Shown piece after piece: positions 1-8,324 of a stretch of DNA of 41,142 nucleotides (within the stretch, counting starts at the first letter, position 1; each line of letters begins with the position of its first letter). The position numbers were made by a program, and so were the translations under genes. Origin of the DNA: Chromatiaceae bacterium. GTDB lineage: Bacteria > Pseudomonadota > Gammaproteobacteria > Chromatiales > Chromatiaceae. The notes under the pieces are model-generated. The model had not been told where the DNA came from, made no database searches, and saw only the letters and a program-made list of their open reading frames with translations. The stretch spans positions 1 to 41,142 of the forward strand of contig JALOTB010000023.1 in the NCBI GenBank assembly GCA_025458165.1, read 5' to 3'.

Positions 1-2
1 CC

Positions 3-1340
3 ATGATCAGCCGCTCCGAGATCCTCGAGCTGTTCCAGCCGATTCTCGCCCGCATCGACCTCGGGATCATCTTCGCGGACCGCGAGGGCCAGGTGCTCAC
101 CTGCAATGAGGCGGCGCGTCAGATCCTGCGCCTGGATCAGGACGAGGCGCCCGCCGCCCTGACGGACATCGACGGGATTGACCTCCTCGCCCGGATTGAG
201 CAGACGGACCGCGTGGACCCGGTCGGGGCACACAGCCTGTGCCGGAATGCGACTCAGATCGAGATCCAGGTCGGCTCGCCGCTGGATGAGCCGGCCTTCG
301 TCCAGGTCCGCACCGGGATGGTCGAGCTCCCCTGCGACAACGGCGCGCTGCGCATCCTCATGCTCCAGGACATCACCCACCTGAGGCATCTGGCGGCGGT
401 CGCCCGCGCTCGCGAGCAGGGCGAGGTGCTGACGCACGACCCGCAGATGCTCGACCTGCTAGGGCGCATCCGCAGCATTGCCCCGACCGACGCCTCGGTC
501 CTGCTACAGGGCGAATCGGGGACCGGCAAGACCCTGCTGGCGCGGGCGATCCATGCGGAGAGCCACCGTGCCGACTGTCCTTTCGTCGAGGTCAACTGCG
601 GTTCGATCCCCGCCGCACTGATCGAGTCGGAGCTCTTCGGCCACGTCAGAGGCGCCTTTACCGGCGCCTCGCAGGCACGCCTCGGGCGCTTCCGCTCGGC
701 CAACCGCGGCACCCTGTTCCTCGACGAGATCAACGAGTTCCCGCTGGAGCTCCAGCCTAAGCTCCTGCGCGTCCTCCAGAGCGGGCAGTTCGAGGCGGTC
801 GGCTCGGACCGCACCACCGCGGTCAATGTCCGCGTCATCGCGGCGTCCAACCAGCCCCTGCGCCCCCTGGTCGATCACGGGCTCTTCCGGGCCGATCTCT
901 ATTACCGGATCGCCGTCATTCCCTTGCAGATTCCGCCGCTACGCGAGCGCCCGGCCGACGTGAAGCTGCTCGCCGATCACTTCCTCGGGCAGTTCGCCCG
1001 GCGCCATGGCGGCCGCCGACTACGGTTTGGCGAGCGCGCCCTGCGGCTGTTGCTCGACTATTCCTGGCCGGGAAACGTGCGCGAGCTGAGCAACGCCGTC
1101 GAGCACGGCGCGATCTGTTCCCGCCAAGGTCTCGTCGACCCGGAAGACCTGCCGTTCGACATCCGCAGCGGCCTGCCCGCGCCATCGTCAACCCCGCGTG
1201 ACGAACACGGCGCGCACGAGCGGCGGGCGATCGAGGACGCGATGCAGCAGGCCCATGGCAACCGAACCCTCGCCGCCCGCCTGCTCAGGGTGGACCGCTC
1301 GACCTTATGGCGGCGCATGCGTCGGCTCGGCATGACCTGA
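3..1340 (+). CDS. PAS-domain sigma54-dependent activator (Fis-type HTH)
   Basis: This 445-residue protein is an enhancer-binding activator of sigma54 RNA polymerase. Residues ~10-130 look like a PAS sensory domain, so there is no receiver domain and it probably senses a ligand or redox state directly. The AAA+ core runs from ~145 to 370, with Walker A GESGTGKT at 170-177, the sigma54-contacting GAFTGA loop at 217-222 and Walker B GTLFLDE at 236-242. A Fis-type helix-turn-helix occupies ~407-443 and includes AARLLRVDRSTLWRRM. All catalytic motifs are intact. The ATG sits two bases inside the window, so its promoter is not visible. Directly downstream lie a perfect palindrome and a sigma54-type promoter ahead of two cytochrome genes, and these are its likely target (inference). 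The ligand is unknown. Confidence 0.93.
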   Translation: MISRSEILELFQPILARIDLGIIFADREGQVLTCNEAARQILRLDQDEAPAALTDIDGIDLLARIEQTDRVDPVGAHSLCRNATQIEIQVGSPLDEPAFVQVRTGMVELPCDNGALRILMLQDITHLRHLAAVARAREQGEVLTHDPQMLDLLGRIRSIAPTDASVLLQGESGTGKTLLARAIHAESHRADCPFVEVNCGSIPAALIESELFGHVRGAFTGASQARLGRFRSANRGTLFLDEINEFPLELQPKLLRVLQSGQFEAVGSDRTTAVNVRVIAASNQPLRPLVDHGLFRADLYYRIAVIPLQIPPLRERPADVKLLADHFLGQFARRHGGRRLRFGERALRLLLDYSWPGNVRELSNAVEHGAICSRQGLVDPEDLPFDIRSGLPAPSSTPRDEHGAHERRAIEDAMQQAHGNRTLAARLLRVDRSTLWRRMRRLGMT

Positions 1341-1395
1341 CCGGCTGCCCCCGGCGCTGGCGCCTGCCCGCGCCCAGCGCACGCCGGCGGCCGGC

Positions 1396-1417
1396 GCGTT
1401 GCACCAGCCTGCAACGC
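1396..1417. promoter_or_regulatory. candidate upstream activator site (palindrome)
   Basis: A perfect inverted repeat GCGTTGCA-(6 nt)-TGCAACGC lies 56 bp after the activator stop. Its centre is about 107 bp before the start site predicted from the sigma54 promoter at 1488-1503. This is the usual distance for the enhancer of a Fis-HTH activator. Binding by the adjacent regulator is inferred. Confidence 0.6.
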
Positions 1418-1487
1418 TGCCACGCCCAGCAACGCCCGCGCATCGCAGCCGGGTTCCTAACCCATTGACGCACCTTGACCGAGAGCA

Positions 1488-1503
1488 TGGCATAGGTCTT
1501 GCC
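1488..1503 (+). promoter_or_regulatory. candidate sigma54 promoter
   Basis: The sequence TGGCATAGGTCTTGCC matches the sigma54 -24/-12 consensus (TGGCAC-N5-TTGCW), with the invariant GG (1489-1490) and GC (1501-1502) exactly ten bases apart. Transcription would begin near 1514, giving a leader of about 85 nt before the cytochrome gene at 1599. Confidence 0.7.
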
Positions 1504-1598
1504 GCCTGAGGTCGGAGCGAGCGGCAGTCTCCCTGGCACCCACCGACCAGACCTCGCCCGATCCAGCCGATCACCGGCCTCACCGAAGGAGATCGAGT

Positions 1599-3089
1599 AT
1601 GCGTTCGCCAATCCACTGCGCGTGGGTCTTCCCCGTCGCGCTCATCCTTCCCTTGCCTGCCCTCGCGGACACCCCGGCCACCGCGGATGACCGCCGGTTC
1701 CCCCCCACCTTCATCACCGTCGAGGGCCACCGCGACCTGAGCCCGGAAGACTGGAAAGACCCGCGGATCTGCGGCCAGTGCCACACCGAGCAGTACGAGG
1801 GGTGGAACGGGTCGATGCACTCCAACGCCTTCAAGGACCCGGTGTTCCAGGCCCTGTGGGCGCTCGCCGAGAAGGCCGACCCCAGCATGCGCAACCACTG
1901 CGGCGGCTGCCACACCCCGATCGGCATCTCGACCGAGACCGTGAAGTTCCACCCCGACGAGCCGCTGCACGGCAACTTCAGTGCACCTGAGGTCGCCGAG
2001 ACCGGCGTCTCCTGTGACGTCTGCCACACCATCTCGGGCACCAACCTCAAGAAGACCGCGGTCCTGGAGCACGGCAACTCCTCCTACATCCTCGATCCCG
2101 GCAACACCAAGCTGGCGAGCCTGAGCGATGCCGAATCGCCTTTCCACGAAACCGGCTATTCGGATCACCACGCCAAATCGGACTTCTGCGGCAACTGCCA
2201 CAACATCTTCCACCCCGGCAACAACTTCCCGATCGAGCGCACCTACGACGAGTGGAAGTACTCGATCTATGCCCAGAACGGGATCCAGTGTCAGGACTGC
2301 CACATGGTCCCGGTCGAGATCGCGATGAAGGTCGCCGACACCTTGAAGCGCCCCGAAGAGCTCGACGAGCCCTCGCTCGAGGGCTTCGCCGGCCTCGGCG
2401 GTCCCTGGCGCAAGGTGGTGCACAAGCACGGCTTCGTCGGCGGCAACGCGGTCATCACCGCGGTGATGGGCCGGGTCGACCCGGACAAATACGAGGATCT
2501 CGGGCGCGAGGGCAACTACGAGGAGGCGGTCAAGCGCCTGCAGAACGTCGCCTCTCTGAAGCTCGCCGTCACTAACCAGGACCAAGGCGGACCGCTGCAT
2601 CAGGTCAAGGTGCGGGTCACCAACGAGCGCGCCGGCCATCACTTGCCCACCAGCCTCACCGAGCTGCGTCAGATTTGGCTGGAGGTGGTCGTCACCGACA
2701 ACAAGGGCCGGGAGCTCCGGCGCTCCGGGAGTCTGGGTCCGAACAACGATCTACCCAAAGACACCATGATCTTCAACGCCCACGCAGTCGACGCCAACGG
2801 TCAGGACACCCACTTCCCCTGGGAGATCGCCCGGTTCGTCGACGTCAATACCATCCCGCCCAAGGGCTGGAAGTACGCGAAGTACTACTTCAATGTCCCG
2901 GACGACGCCGAAGAGGTGAAGATCGTCGCCAAGCTCCACTACCGTTCATTCGACCAATACATCGCGGACAAGCTGCTCGGTAAGGGCGCGGTCAAGGTCC
3001 CGTCGGTGGAGATGGTCAGCGTCGAGGAGACCTACCCGGTCGCCGCGCTCAAGACCGCCATGGCGGCCCCCGCGGACGCCCGACACTAA
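1599..3089 (+). CDS. exported pentaheme cytochrome c (c554-like family)
   Basis: A 496-residue periplasmic electron carrier or oxidoreductase. It starts with a signal peptide (hydrophobic core ~9-22, AxA-like site near 22-25). Five CXXCH haem sites are visible, at C58, C101, C139, C197 and C231, all in the first half. The C-terminal half has no CXXCH and looks like a beta-rich domain; HH in the AGHHLPTS segment could supply distal ligands. The haem pattern resembles the cytochrome c554/multihaem family, but I cannot assign a substrate. AAGGAG lies seven bases before the ATG. It is followed after 30 bp by a c4-type cytochrome, probably its redox partner, and is preceded by a sigma54 promoter and activator gene. 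The export and haem calls are firm; the physiological role is open. Confidence 0.9.
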   Translation: MRSPIHCAWVFPVALILPLPALADTPATADDRRFPPTFITVEGHRDLSPEDWKDPRICGQCHTEQYEGWNGSMHSNAFKDPVFQALWALAEKADPSMRNHCGGCHTPIGISTETVKFHPDEPLHGNFSAPEVAETGVSCDVCHTISGTNLKKTAVLEHGNSSYILDPGNTKLASLSDAESPFHETGYSDHHAKSDFCGNCHNIFHPGNNFPIERTYDEWKYSIYAQNGIQCQDCHMVPVEIAMKVADTLKRPEELDEPSLEGFAGLGGPWRKVVHKHGFVGGNAVITAVMGRVDPDKYEDLGREGNYEEAVKRLQNVASLKLAVTNQDQGGPLHQVKVRVTNERAGHHLPTSLTELRQIWLEVVVTDNKGRELRRSGSLGPNNDLPKDTMIFNAHAVDANGQDTHFPWEIARFVDVNTIPPKGWKYAKYYFNVPDDAEEVKIVAKLHYRSFDQYIADKLLGKGAVKVPSVEMVSVEETYPVAALKTAMAAPADARH

Positions 3090-3119
3090 CGCGGACTACC
3101 CATTCAGGAGGAAGAGCCA

Positions 3120-3785
3120 ATGAAAACCACGCTCACCCTAACCTTGGGGCTGCTCGCCGCCCTCGCGTCCGCACAGGCCATACCCGCCGAGATGGCCCCG
3201 TTCGCGTGGAGCCGCGGCACCCTCGACCTGATCGCCTCGGGCGATGCCGCGCGCGGCGCCGAGATCGCCCAGAAGGAAAAATGCCAGAAGTGCCACGGCG
3301 ACACCGGAATTGCCGAGGATGACGAATCGACCAACATCGCCGGACAGGTCCCCGCCTACCTCTTCAAACAGCTCGTCGACTACCGCAGCGAGGTGCGCGA
3401 GAGCCGCGACATGAAGAAGGCCGTCCGCAACCTGAGCCTGCAAGAGATGGCGGACCTCTCCGCGCACTATGCGGCCCAGCCCCCCGAGGCGCCCGCAGGC
3501 GGCGTTGAGCCGCCGACGATGGTCACCGAGGGAGACGAAGGACGCCTCCTCATCGGCTGCAACACCTGCCATGGCAAGAACGGTCAGGGGCTGGGCTTTG
3601 AGGTCCCCGCCCTCGCCGGTCAGAAGGGGGCGCACTTCAACGAGACGATGAACGCCTTCCGCGACGGCGACCGGGCCAACGATCGGTTCGGCCGTATGCG
3701 CTTCATCGCTAGCCAGTTGAGCGGCGAGGAGATCGCGGCCGTCGCCGCCTTCTATGCGGCCCCGCCGACCGAGGAAGCGGAGTAG
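3120..3785 (+). CDS. diheme cytochrome c4-type electron carrier
   Basis: A 221-residue exported cytochrome with a signal peptide (residues 1-~22) and two class I haem domains. The haem sites are CQKCH at 55-59 and CNTCH at 147-151. Likely axial methionines are M98 (SRDM) and M193 (GRM), each in the usual c4 position downstream of its haem. Length and domain duplication fit the cytochrome c4 family, which shuttles electrons in the periplasm, often to terminal oxidases. A strong AGGAGG lies eight bases before the ATG. The gene sits 30 bp after the pentaheme cytochrome and is almost certainly co-transcribed with it. Confidence 0.9.
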   Translation: MKTTLTLTLGLLAALASAQAIPAEMAPFAWSRGTLDLIASGDAARGAEIAQKEKCQKCHGDTGIAEDDESTNIAGQVPAYLFKQLVDYRSEVRESRDMKKAVRNLSLQEMADLSAHYAAQPPEAPAGGVEPPTMVTEGDEGRLLIGCNTCHGKNGQGLGFEVPALAGQKGAHFNETMNAFRDGDRANDRFGRMRFIASQLSGEEIAAVAAFYAAPPTEEAE

Positions 3786-4261
3786 GCGCGCAACCAGTAC
3801 GCGGAATAGCCGATAAGCACGCAAGGACGCCCGACCCCGTTCGACGGTAGCCTTGTCCGACTGCCGCGGACATCGCTGCCGCCGGGCGCTTCGCGCGATC
3901 AGCCGCTTGGGAGGCATGGGCTGATCGCGTTGTTTTTCCGCCCACGGATCGGCCCGGCCCCGCCGGGATTCAAAGCGCAAGGTGCCATCTCCGCTTCGCT
4001 TCATTTTCAAGCGATTGGGAGTTTGAAAACGGCTCGGCGTCCCCACCCCGCACGGGCACCGTGAATGCATCAAGGTGGCCGTAAGGAGAATCTGATCATT
4101 GGCCATCCTGGCCAAAATCAGCTCGCGGTCCGAGAGGTGCTACCCTCAGACCGCCTCGTTTTCAGGCCCTGGGGCGCTTGACAACGGCGGCACATCCCTG
4201 TGCCGCGGGAAACACCGAGTTGAACAGGGTTTCCTTAACCTGATCGACGAGAACGACAGTC
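3786..4261. other. intergenic region with several stem-loops
   Basis: No credible gene is seen in these 476 bp. Three perfect inverted repeats lie in it: TTTTCAA/TTGAAAA (4004-4010 and 4023-4029, 12-nt spacer); TTGGCCA-TCC-TGGCCAA (4099-4115) nested inside CTGAT/ATCAG (4092-4096, 4117-4121); and GCGGCACA-TCCC-TGTGCCGC (4187-4206). A TTGACA at 4178-4183 has no matching -10 hexamer. None of the stems has a T-tract, so they are not typical intrinsic terminators. They may form a structured leader or mRNA 3' end. Confidence 0.6.
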
Positions 4262-4792
4262 ATGACGGAAGAGAACGCAAAGCGCACTGGACTCGCCGGC
4301 TGGATTGCCAAGCTTACCGCACTTGGGATTGCCGGACTGATCGCCGCCGCTGCCTTTGTCGGCATGGGGCTGTTCATGTTGAACATGGGCCGCGACATGA
4401 CGGCCATGACCAAGTCCGTAATGCAGATGGGCCGAGACGTCACCAGTATGGCCAATGACATGCGCCAGATGACCGGCGAGATGCAGGTCATGGCGAGAAG
4501 CATGGTGGAAGGCCAGGCGGGGATGTCGGTGGACTTCGCCAAGGTCCGCGTCGGCATGGAGCGGATGACCGGCGACATGTCGAAGATGGCGGGGGACATG
4601 GGCGCGTTGAGCGTCAATATCGGGACCATGACCGGCTCGATCGACACCATGAACCAATCCATGGCGACGATGAATCAATCGATGTACCTGATGAATCAGT
4701 CCATCGCCCGAATGGATGCGAACATGGGGCGGATGGCGTTGGACATCAACAAGTTCACCCGGCCCGAGTCGATCATGACGCCCTTCCGCTAA
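4262..4792 (+). CDS. methionine-rich membrane-anchored helical protein, function unknown
   Basis: A 176-residue protein of unknown function. Residues ~13-42 form one hydrophobic membrane segment. The remaining ~130 residues are a polar helix built from short repeats of the type M-x-x-D-M and M-N-Q-S-M. I count 30 methionines (17 percent), spaced every 3-4 residues as in a coiled coil whose core positions are Met. No prolines interrupt the helix until the tail (RPES). The repeat NQSM/NQSI occurs three to four times at ~140-158. The ribosome site is weak (GAGAA). Possibilities are a trimeric or tetrameric tether, a Met-based copper or redox-sensing scaffold, or a partner of the upstream cytochromes. 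These are inferences only. A hairpin directly follows the stop. Confidence 0.75.
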   Translation: MTEENAKRTGLAGWIAKLTALGIAGLIAAAAFVGMGLFMLNMGRDMTAMTKSVMQMGRDVTSMANDMRQMTGEMQVMARSMVEGQAGMSVDFAKVRVGMERMTGDMSKMAGDMGALSVNIGTMTGSIDTMNQSMATMNQSMYLMNQSIARMDANMGRMALDINKFTRPESIMTPFR

Positions 4793-4808
4793 CCCGTCTC
4801 AGGACGGG
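4793..4808. terminator. hairpin between convergent genes
   Basis: CCCGTC-TCAG-GACGGG forms a 6-bp stem with a tetraloop immediately after the stop of the Met-rich gene and before the convergent CBS gene. There is no T-tract, so a terminator role is tentative. Confidence 0.35.
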
Positions 4809-4845
4809 CCCTGCGCCGGCCCGACGACCGACCGCGAGGGCGTAC

Positions 4846-5451
4846 TCAAGAGGGGACCTGCAGCGGGCAGGCGGCGATGAAGTCTTTGCGCGCTAGCATC
4901 CCAACCAGCCGCCCGGCGAGGTCGACCACGGGCATCCGCCGCCCATCGTGGCGGCGGAAGGCGCCAAGGATAGATGCGAACTCGGCGTCCTCGGCGACCA
5001 TGACCACCGGGCTGGTCATCACGTCGCCGACATCGGTCTGCGTCAACCGGCGCCGGTGCTCGGCGTGCTCGCGGTCGCTCTCGATGATGAGCTCCAGGAA
5101 GTTGGCCGCCCCGAGCAGGCCGAGCACGTCGCTCTCCGAGAGCATCCCGATCACGCGCCGCTCCCCATCGACCACCGGGAGGCTCTTGAGCTCACGCTCG
5201 ACCATCAGCTCGGCGGCGCGGTACAGGGTCATCTGTGGGCCGACGGCGGTGTCATCCCGGCGCATCAGGTCCGCCGCCCGGACACCCCCCACCAACCGCT
5301 CGATGGCGTGGCCGTAGGCGAGTCGGTAGACGTCGCGGAAGTCATCGGTGGTGATATCCAGATAGCCGGGTATGCGCGTCATGGCGTCGAGGACGTCGTC
5401 GTCGGTCAGCTCGGGACCGAGCGGCGGGGTCGACTGGGCAGGGGCGGTCAT
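4846..5451 (-). CDS. tandem CBS-domain protein
   Basis: A 201-residue soluble protein with two CBS modules, roughly residues 62-120 (DLMRRDDTAV...LPVVDGERRVIGMLSESDVL) and 142-197 (VGDVMTSPVVMV...MPVVDLAGRLVGMLARKDF). CBS pairs bind adenine nucleotides and gate partner transporters or enzymes. The gene is 19 bp downstream of the HPP-family membrane gene on the same strand. In other bacteria HPP and CBS domains are often fused into one polypeptide, so this pair is likely the split version, with the CBS protein regulating the HPP channel or transporter (inference from family knowledge). Confidence 0.88.
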   Translation of the reverse strand: MTAPAQSTPPLGPELTDDDVLDAMTRIPGYLDITTDDFRDVYRLAYGHAIERLVGGVRAADLMRRDDTAVGPQMTLYRAAELMVERELKSLPVVDGERRVIGMLSESDVLGLLGAANFLELIIESDREHAEHRRRLTQTDVGDVMTSPVVMVAEDAEFASILGAFRRHDGRRMPVVDLAGRLVGMLARKDFIAACPLQVPS

Positions 5452-5470
5452 CGGTCTCGCCTCCTTCGTC

Positions 5471-6130
5471 TCACAGCCAGAATTCGGGATAGCGCCGGCC
5501 CGAGGCGGCGTTGTTGACGAGCAGCGCGACGGCCAGCAAGACGAGCGGCCCCAGCCCCGCGGGGGCCAGCACGTACAGGAACCCCATGGCGTGGAGCTCG
5601 TCGGAGCCGATCACGGCGATCAGCGCCGTGGCCCCGCCCGGGGGGTGCAGGGTGCGCGTCAGATGCATCACCGCGATTGCGGTCGCTACCGCCGTGGCCT
5701 CGGCGAGGCCTGGGATCGGGCTCAGGAGCTGGTAGCAGACCACCCCGATGATTGCGGAGAGGACGTGGCCGCCCACCAGGTTGCGCGGTTGCGCCAGCGG
5801 GCTGCGCGGCGCCCCGTAGACCAGCACCGCCGACGCCCCGAGCGATCCGATCATCAGGATGGTGTCGGTGCCCGCGAGGAGCCAATGGCTGATCAGGGCG
5901 GCCGCACCGATGCCGAGGAAGGCCCCGAGCCAGGACCAGATCACCTCCGACCACGACACCCGCGGCGGACTGCCGCGGGTCGTTCCGCCCATCTTACGCA
6001 GATAGGCGTCTAGAACCCCGCGGATGCGCGCGCGCGGCTGCGCCGCGGAGCCACGCCCGAGCGCCCGGGGCGCCGCAGGCGAGTCGCGGTCGGCATTGGA
6101 TCGGCGATCGGTCGTGTCGTCCCTGGTCAT
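5471..6130 (-). CDS. HPP-family integral membrane protein
   Basis: About 219 residues from the ATG at 6130. A TTG start at 6175 would add 15 residues but has no better ribosome site. After a charged N-terminal ~55 residues there are four to five hydrophobic segments. The family signature TLHPPGGATAL is present around the third segment. HPP proteins are small membrane proteins; plant and cyanobacterial members have been linked to nitrite transport across membranes, but the substrate here cannot be told. The CBS gene follows 19 bp downstream and probably forms one operon with it. Confidence 0.85.
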   Translation of the reverse strand: MTRDDTTDRRSNADRDSPAAPRALGRGSAAQPRARIRGVLDAYLRKMGGTTRGSPPRVSWSEVIWSWLGAFLGIGAAALISHWLLAGTDTILMIGSLGASAVLVYGAPRSPLAQPRNLVGGHVLSAIIGVVCYQLLSPIPGLAEATAVATAIAVMHLTRTLHPPGGATALIAVIGSDELHAMGFLYVLAPAGLGPLVLLAVALLVNNAASGRRYPEFWL

Positions 6131-6414
6131 GCTGGTCGACGCTTGCGGGGCGCCCAGGCGGGCGTAACCTAACAAACAGCCCGAGCCTAGACGATCAACC
6201 CGTGCGGTCCTTGATCCAGATTAAGGGTGTCGCCACCCGACCGTGCATCGCGCGGCCGTCCACTCACAGAGTGCCCCGCATACGCTGGAGTGGGCCCCGT
6301 GAGGCCCATCACAGAAATTAGCGTTTGCTTATGTTCTTATGATTAAATACCAAGATTAGTCCGCCCGTCGCCACCGGCACCCGGCGGCACCCCTGAGCGA
6401 ACCGAGATCACGCG
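6131..6414. promoter_or_regulatory. divergent intergenic region with AT-rich promoter segment
   Basis: Between the HPP gene (minus) and the unknown gene at 6415 (plus). A small GGGTG/CACCC hairpin lies near 6225-6238. Positions ~6315-6360 form a clear AT-rich island in a GC-rich genome and are the likely promoter zone. I could not settle a single -35/-10 pair. Confidence 0.35.
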
Positions 6415-7293
6415 ATGAGAACCAGCGACGAACCGACCGGCCAGATCGACTCGCCGCCCGTCCCTTTCTCGGCCGTTGGGCGGCCGCGCGTCCGCCTCGA
6501 CCTGGCCCAGCGGCGTCCGTATCTGGACGCCACCTTCGCGCTCCTCGCCGGGGCGCTCGCGGCCCCAGCCGACTCGGCCGCGGCCGAGCGGCTCCATCGT
6601 GAGCTCCGCGAGCGCACAATTCCCATCCGCGGGGACCGGGTGGTCGCGGCAGCGCCGGACTACGCCCGGCTCCTCGCGCGGCTGACAGCCCTCTTCGCCC
6701 CCGGGTGCGAGCAACGTGAGGACCTGTCCTACGCCTTTGCCGCCCCAGCCTATGCCGCCTTGATCGAGGCGATGAGCACCGCGCGTCCTGGGCTTGACTA
6801 CCGCGCCGCCCTCGGCCAACTGCTGGAGTTGATGGCGCAGCTCTTTGGGGCACGCCAGCCGTTGTGGAAGCTGGTCTACCGGCACCTGCGCGCCGTCCCC
6901 GCGTCGGTCGGCGCCAAGCAGACGCTGAGGCAGGTGTGTGCGGCCGATATCCGTGAGTGGTACGACGCCGGGGTTCAGAACCTGTTTCAGCTCCAGACCG
7001 ACCTCAGCGAGCGGATCGCCGAGCTCGGCCGCAGCGCCCGCGCGCTCGAGCGCCGCGCCGCTCGCGCGACGCGCGCCCTTGAGCGGCTGCGCGAGCCGTG
7101 CAACAACCGGGTGGTCAGTCTCCAGGCGCGGCTACGTGAGCGTGAGCTCGCCGACCTGCGTACACGCCGCGAGGCGCTCCTCGCCGAGCAGGCCGGCCGG
7201 GCCGACACCCTGGCCCTCATCGAATCCGACATCCGGGAGTTCGAGGGCCTGCTGCGCTCGGCGCGCCGCGCCTACTACCTGCGCCCAGCCTGA
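6415..7293 (+). CDS. unknown protein with C-terminal coiled coil
   Basis: A 292-residue soluble protein that I do not recognise. It has no signal peptide or membrane segment. Residues ~25-180 look alpha-helical and globular (RPYLDATFALLAG, PAYAALIEAM, GQLLELMAQLFG). Residues ~185-285 are a long Arg/Leu/Glu-rich coiled coil (ERIAELGRSARALERRAARA, then LRERELADLRTRREALLAEQ). Amino-acid composition and codon use match neighbouring real genes. It is preceded by an AT-rich promoter region and converges with the YhcC gene after 9 bp, so it is monocistronic. The coiled coil suggests a structural or partner-binding role. Confidence 0.75.
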   Translation: MRTSDEPTGQIDSPPVPFSAVGRPRVRLDLAQRRPYLDATFALLAGALAAPADSAAAERLHRELRERTIPIRGDRVVAAAPDYARLLARLTALFAPGCEQREDLSYAFAAPAYAALIEAMSTARPGLDYRAALGQLLELMAQLFGARQPLWKLVYRHLRAVPASVGAKQTLRQVCAADIREWYDAGVQNLFQLQTDLSERIAELGRSARALERRAARATRALERLREPCNNRVVSLQARLRERELADLRTRREALLAEQAGRADTLALIESDIREFEGLLRSARRAYYLRPA

Positions 7294-7296
7294 CCC

Positions 7297-7310
7297 CGGC
7301 CGTTAGGCCG
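7297..7310. terminator. small hairpin between convergent genes
   Basis: CGGCC-GTTA-GGCCG forms a 5-bp stem spanning the stop codon of the minus-strand radical SAM gene, four bases after the stop of the plus-strand gene. No T-tract is present, so a bidirectional terminator role is weakly supported. Confidence 0.3.
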
Positions 7311-8268
7311 TCTCCCGCCACGGCCCCGGCGGCGCAGCCGTCGGTCCCTGGACCTCGGCCAATGCCCCCTGCCGCGAGCCGCGCGCCAGCAGGGTGCGGG
7401 CGATGGCGTTGAGCACCGCCCACTTCCCGCTGCACCAGTCCGGGGCGAGCAGGATCTCGGCCGACGCCGTACCGGTCAGCCGATGGAACACGACCTCCGC
7501 CGGGGTGCGCTCGATCAGATCGGCGGCGGTCTCCACATACTCGTCGAATGCCAGCGGGCGATAGCTCCCGCGCCGCCAGTCATTGGCGAGCGCCGTCCCG
7601 CGGACCAGATGCAGCGGGTGCAGCTTGAGTCCGTCCACGCCGACCGCGAGCACCTGCCGCAGCGTCCACCGCGCCGCCGCCGCGCCCTCGCCCGGCAGGC
7701 CGAGGATGAGGTGGGCGCACACCGGCAGCCCACGCCCGCGCGCCGCACGCACCGCGGCGGCATACTCGGCGAACCCATGCCCCCGGTTGACCCGCGCGAG
7801 CGTCGCGTCGTCGGCCGACTGGAGCCCGAGCTCGAGCCAGACCTCATGCCCCTGCGCCCGGTAGTCGGCGAGCAGCTCGAGAACCTCGGGCGGCACGCAG
7901 TCGGGGCGTGTCCCAATCGAGATCCCGACCACGTCGGGCTCCGCCAGAGCGGCGTCGTAGAGCGCCCGTAGCCGACCGAGCTCACCGTAGGTGTTGGTGT
8001 AGGCCTGAAAGTAGGCGATGAAGCGCCGCGCGCCGGTGCGCCGGGCGATCACAGAACGGCCGGCGGCGATCTGCTCCGCCACCGGCGGCGGGCGACGCGC
8101 ATTGGGGCTGAAGGAGGCGTTGTTGCAGAAGGTGCAACCGCCGCGACCGCGAGTCCCGTCACGGTTGGGGCAGGTGAAACCCGCGTTGATGGCGAGCTTG
8201 TGCACCCGCTCGCCGTAGCGGAGCAGGAGGTCCTGACCAAGGCTATGGACGAGCCGGTGGAGCTGCAT
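7303..8268 (-). CDS. yhcC: YhcC-type radical SAM protein
   Basis: A 321-residue radical SAM enzyme of the YhcC/TIGR01212 group. The iron-sulfur cluster cysteines are C33, C45 and C48 in CPNRDGTRGRGGCTFC. This is the family's expanded C-X11-C-X2-C spacing, where most radical SAM proteins have CX3CX2C. Further family features are visible: FIAYFQAYTNTYG, SIGTRPDCVP, ELGLQSADD and HLILGLPGEG. The reaction is not established; the group is related to the Elp3-like radical SAM enzymes that act on RNA. The MerR gene lies 56 bp upstream on the same strand and the two may be co-transcribed. Confidence 0.92.
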   Translation of the reverse strand: MQLHRLVHSLGQDLLLRYGERVHKLAINAGFTCPNRDGTRGRGGCTFCNNASFSPNARRPPPVAEQIAAGRSVIARRTGARRFIAYFQAYTNTYGELGRLRALYDAALAEPDVVGISIGTRPDCVPPEVLELLADYRAQGHEVWLELGLQSADDATLARVNRGHGFAEYAAAVRAARGRGLPVCAHLILGLPGEGAAAARWTLRQVLAVGVDGLKLHPLHLVRGTALANDWRRGSYRPLAFDEYVETAADLIERTPAEVVFHRLTGTASAEILLAPDWCSGKWAVLNAIARTLLARGSRQGALAEVQGPTAAPPGPWRETA

Positions 8269-8324
8269 GCCCGCTCATTGTGACCGCGATCGGAGGCGGA
8301 GTGCGCGCCGGCCGACGTCGGCGG

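Noticed and set aside
1305..2642. 445-codon minus-strand frame over the cytochrome gene
   Set aside because: Antisense of a cytochrome with signal peptide and five haem motifs; low-complexity Val/Gly/Asp composition typical of GC-rich shadows.
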